Below, one piece after another: positions 60,576 to 64,000 of a DNA stretch of 64,000 bases. The stretch spans positions 1 through 64,000 of the forward strand of contig NW_027018141.1 in assembly GCF_032854445.1 (NCBI RefSeq), in the 5' to 3' direction. The notes beneath the pieces were generated by a model. The model was not told the DNA's origin, did not search any database, and saw only the letters and a program-made list of their open reading frames with translations. Source of the DNA: Liolophura sinensis. Lineage: Eukaryota; Mollusca; Polyplacophora; Chitonida; Chitonidae. Every line of letters starts with the position of its first letter. Position 1 is the stretch's first letter. The translations under genes were made by a program, and so were the position numbers.

Positions 60576-62773
60576 GTGCCCTTCGGTAGCCCAGACGACG
60601 TCAAATCTTTGGGCCAAGCCCATTTAACTCACCCAGCAAATGTCTTACTTCTAAGTCGAAGACAAACTCAATGTCTTTATCTACATGTAGAAAAACCACA
60701 CCATTTGTATATAAAAAAAACAAAACGTACTTGATACAATCCGCTGTAAAAAGTACAATTGAACACTGACCCACATCAATAAGGTGCCAAAGGATGCGCA
60801 ATTGGGCCAGGCATCTCCAGCTGTTGAAAAATTGCAAATTTCCTTGGTTTCCATGGAGTAAGAGCCGTTGCTGGGCACGTGATCTTGACATCATTGATTA
60901 TTCATTTGTGGCTACAGCCAAAAGTATTGGTCAGAAAGCAACGCGGTTTGCACCATTCGATTTCTCGTCACAAAATACGTGGGATTAGCCTCTTACCAGC
61001 AGCATTGGAACAGTTTTTCCACTTTTGGATTTTTGCCTGGTCTTTTTGCTAATTGAAATCGGCTACATTAACTATGTACAATCGCGACTGGTCATTACTA
61101 TATTCAGCATTTCATTATAAGTTATGTGCCCTTCGGTAGCCCAGACGACGTCAAATCTTTGGGCCAAGCCCATTTAACTCACCCAGCAAATGTCTTACTT
61201 CTAAGTCGAAGACAAACTCAATGTCTTTATCTACATGTAGAAAAACCACACCATTTGTTTATAAAAAAACACAAGGTACTTGATACAGTCTGCTGTAAAA
61301 AGTACAATTGAACACTGACCCACATCAATAAGGTGCCAAAGGATGCGCAATTGGGCCAGGCATCTCCAGCTGTTGAAAAATTGCAAATTTCCTTGGTTTC
61401 CATGGAGTAAGAGCCGTTGCTGGGCACGTGATCTGGACATCATTGATTATTCATTTGTGGCTACAGCCAAAAGTATTGGTCGGAGAGCAACGCGGTTTGC
61501 ACCATTCGATTTCTCGTCACAAAATACGTCGGATTAGCCTCTTACCAGCAGCATTGGAACAGTTTTTCTACTTTTGGATTTTTGCCTGGTCTTTTTGCGA
61601 ATTGAAATCGGCTACATTAACTATGTACAATCGCGACTGGTCATTACTATATTCAGCATTTCATTATAAGTTATGTGCCCTTCGGTAGCCCAGACGACGT
61701 CAAATCTTTGGGCCAAGCCCATTTAACTCACCCAGCAAATGTCTTACTCCTAAGTCGAAGACAAACTCAGTGTCTTTATCTACATGTAGATAAACCACAC
61801 CATTTGTTTATAAAAAAACACAAGGTACTTGATACAGTCTGCTGTAAAAAGTACAATTGAACACTGACCCACATCAATAAGGTGCCAAAGGATGCGCAAT
61901 TGGGCCAGGCATCTCCAGCTGTTGAAAAATTGCAAATTTCTATGGTTTTCATGGATTAAGAGCCGTTGCTGGGCACGTGATCTTGACATCATTGATTATT
62001 CATTTGTGGCTACAGCCAAAAGTATTGGTCGGAGAGCAACGCGGTTTGCACCATTCGATTTCTCGTCACAAAATACGTCGGATTAGCCTCTTTCCAGCAG
62101 CATTGGAACAGTTTTTCCACTTTTGGATTTTTGCCTGGTCTTTTTGCTAATTGAAATCGGCTACATTAACTATGTACAATCGCGACTGGTCATTACTATA
62201 TTCAACTTTTCATTATAAGTTATGTGCCCTTCGGTAGCCCAGACGACGTCAAATCTTTGGGCCAAGCCCATTTAACTCACCCAGCAAATGTCTTACTTCT
62301 AAGTCGAAGACAAACTCAATGTCTTTATCTACATGTAGAAAAACCACACCATTTGTATATAAAAAAAACAAAACGTACTTGATACAATCCGCTGTAAAAA
62401 GTACAATTGAACACTGACCCACATCAATAAGGTGCCAAAGGATGCGCAATTGGGCCAGGCATCTCCAGCTGTTGAAAAATTGCAAATTTCCTTGGTTTCC
62501 ATGGAGTAAGAGCCGTTGCTGGGCACGTGATCTTGACATCATTGATTATTCATTTGTGGCTACAGCCAAAAGTATTGGTCGGAAAGCAACGCGGTTTGCA
62601 CCATTCGATTTCTCGTCACAAAATACGTGGGATTAGCCTCTTACCAGCAGCATTGGAACAGTTTTTCCACTTTTGGATTTTTGCCTGGTCTTTTTGCTAA
62701 TTGAAATCGGCTACATTAACTATGTACAATCGCGACTGGTCATTACTATATTCAGCATTTCATTATAAGTTAT
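60576..62773. repeat. 4-mer higher-order repeat, copy 2 (Z1 X Y Z)
   Basis: Unit starts are 60576, 61126, 61675 and 62224. The only differences I found from the previous 2200 bp are the two single-base indels named there, which account for its length of 2198. The last Z is followed by X, as in a normal Z-to-X step, whereas the Z at the end of copy 1 is followed by Z1. The duplication joint is therefore at the start of this copy. Confidence 0.92.
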
Positions 62774-64000
62774 GTGCCCTTCGGTAGCCCAGACGACGTC
62801 AAATCTTTGGGCCAAGCCCATTTAACTCACCCAGCAAATGTCTTACTTCTAAGTCGAAGACAAACTCAATGTCTTTATCTACATGTAGAAAAACCACACC
62901 ATTTGTTTATAAAAAAACACAAGGTACTTGATACAGTCTGCTGTAAAAAGTACAATTGAACACTGACCCACATCAATAAGGTGCCAAAGGATGCGCAATT
63001 GGGCCAGGCATCTCCAGCTGTTGAAAAATTGCAAATTTCCTTGGTTTCCATGGAGTAAGAGCCGTTGCTGGGCACGTGATCTGGACATCATTGATTATTC
63101 ATTTGTGGCTACAGCCAAAAGTATTGGTCGGAGAGCAACGCGGTTTGCACCATTCGATTTCTCGTCACAAAATACGTCGGATTAGCCTCTTACCAGCAGC
63201 ATTGGAACAGTTTTTCTACTTTTGGATTTTTGCCTGGTCTTTTTGCGAATTGAAATCGGCTACATTAACTATGTACAATCGCGACTGGTCATTACTATAT
63301 TCAACTTTTCATTATAAGTTATGTGCCCTTCGGTAGCCCAGACGACGTCAAATCTTTGGGCCAAGCCCATTTAACTCACCCAGCAAATGTCTTACTCCTC
63401 AGTCGAAGACAAACTCAATGTCTTTATCTACATGTAGATAAACCACACCATTTGTTTATAAAAAAACACAAGGTACTTGATACAGTCTGCTGTAAAAAGT
63501 ACAATTGAACACTGACCCACATCAATAAGGTGCCAAAAGATGCGCAATTGGGCCAGGCATCTCCAGCTGTTGAAAAATTGCAAATTTCCTTGGTTTCCAT
63601 GGATTAAGAGCCGTTGCTGGGCACGTGATCTTGACATAATTGATTATTCATTTGTGGCTACAGCCAAAAGTATTGGTCGCAGAGCAACGCGGTTTGCACC
63701 ATTCGATTTCTCGTCACAAAATACGTCGGATTAGCCTCTTACCAGCAGCATTGGAACAGTTTTTCTACTTTTGGATTTTTGCCTGGTCTTTTTGCGAATT
63801 GAAATCGGCTACATTAACTATGTACAATCGCGACTGGTCATTACTATATTCAACTTTTCATTATAAGTTATGTGCCCTTCGGTAGCCCAGACGACGTCAA
63901 ATCTTTGGGCCAAGCCCATTTAACTCACCCAGCAAATGTCTTACTTCTAAGTCGAAGAAAAACTCAATGTCTTTATCTACATGTAGAAAAACCACACCAT
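62774..64000. repeat. X, W and a truncated unit at the window end
   Basis: Unit starts are 62774 (X, with CAACTTT in place of the usual TCAGCAT tail), 63323 (W: ACTCCTCAG, GATAAACC, GTCGCAG, plus a private GACATAATTG) and 63872 (129 bases, with AGAAAAAC like 56723). The array continues beyond 64000. Confidence 0.9.

Larger units (their letters stand above)
1..64000. repeat. 550-bp satellite DNA array, 117 head-to-tail units, runs off both ends
   Basis: The motif GTGCCCTTCGGTAG recurs about every 550 bases from position 550 to 63872, always on the plus strand, and the whole intervening sequence realigns each time. Most units are 549-552 bp. The outliers are 525 (start 8806), 531 (34718 is the next start), 540 (53432), 573 (10432) and 633 bp (25304), and each is explained by a visible deletion or duplication. 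Landmarks within a unit, counted from the G of GTGCCC: hairpin TGGGC-CAA-GCCCA near 35-47, 12-bp palindrome near 105-116, TATATA plus A-tract near 133-145, CACGTG near 301-306, TCGCGA near 507-512. There is no inserted element, inversion or unique sequence. Monomer subtypes recur in ordered blocks, so the array is organised as higher-order repeats. The family is not recognised, and a centromeric or pericentromeric location is inference only. Confidence 0.98.

Noticed and set aside
1-64000. CRISPR array
   Set aside because: The repeat is 550 bp with no short-repeat/spacer pattern. Variation is substitutions and mosaicism, not unique spacers.
1-64000. Tandem rRNA, 5S, snRNA or spliced-leader gene cluster
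   Set aside because: I find no rRNA or 5S core, no convincing tRNA fold and no good Sm site. GGATTTTTGCC near the 3' part of the unit is only a loose resemblance.
1-64000. Honeybee AvaI satellite (about 547 bp) by length
   Set aside because: Only the length agrees. The usual unit here has no CYCGRG site (CTCGAG appears in just two divergent units near 50917 and 53669), and I cannot compare sequences from memory.
1-64000. Transposon, insertion sequence or defence system embedded in the array
   Set aside because: Each stretch realigns to the monomer. There is no foreign insert, terminal repeat or target-site duplication, and no gene that could form a system.

Overview
The whole 64 kb window is one uninterrupted, head-to-tail array of a satellite DNA with a monomer of about 550 bp. 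I located 117 unit starts: a first unit lacking only its first 3 bases, 115 complete units, and a 129-base start of the last one. The array runs off both ends. I see no unique flank, no inverted monomer, no transposon, no RNA gene and no credible protein gene. The many short reading frames are chance stretches of the repeat. Tens of kilobases of long-monomer satellite in nested higher-order repeats (HORs) point to eukaryotic heterochromatin, possibly (peri)centromeric, from a long-read assembly. I do not recognise the satellite and cannot name the species. One representative unit (14303-14852) has 226 G+C in 550 bases (41%) and 18 CpGs.

The monomers fall into recurring subtypes. My working letters and key markers are: A (CAACTCC, GTACTATCG); B (TTCTATGG, ACTAGCAG, CCTGTTC, CTAGTTG); C (CAGAGAG, TTTGCCC, CTTATTC), with C2 being C with a CAAAAGG head and TAAGAACC; D (TTGGTAC, ATGGGGT, CCTTTCG, tail TCAGCAT); E (ACTGTCCC, TTATTGAT, GGAAAAG), with E1 lacking both early markers and E2 having ACTGCCCC; F (GGGCAAGG, TTCTATGG, CCTTTTACC); G (ACATTTG, GGGCAAGG, CTAAATG, tail TCAGCAT); H (TTTTCCCAC, ATCGGGT, CAAACGCG); I (AAATGTATT, GGAACAG, GCGAATT); J (AAAAGCCAC, CAGCCTGCTG); K (GGGCAAGG with ACTAGCAG and CTAGTTG). 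Right-end types carry TTTGTTTAT and/or CAGTCTGCTG: W, X, Y. Z carries AAAACGTAC and ACGTGGG.

Layout. 1-7704: two copies of a 7-mer (A B C A B D E). 7705-11004: two copies of a 3-mer (C2 D E). 9884-16501: D E1 F G H I J, then F G E2 K D. 16502-25303: two 8-mers starting C A B D E. 25304-27037: a chimeric zone with an 82-bp out-of-register junction. 27038-32537: second copy of the D E1 F G H I J F (G) E2 K block. 32538-47923: serial, partly deleted copies of the F G H I J cassette. 47924-50671: mixed divergent units. 50672-55623: three copies of a divergent 3-mer. 55624-58375: mixed units. 58376-62773: two almost identical copies of a 4-mer (Z1 X Y Z). 62774-64000: X, W and a partial unit.

No genes work together here. 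What can be read is recombination history: nested HORs, chimeric monomers at block joints, and local amplifications with private markers. Patches dense in single-base indels (about 1-7, 8.9-10.5, 36.6-43.8, 50.6-53.8 and 56.2-57.6 kb) alternate with patches where unit length is almost constant. Those indels may be consensus errors.
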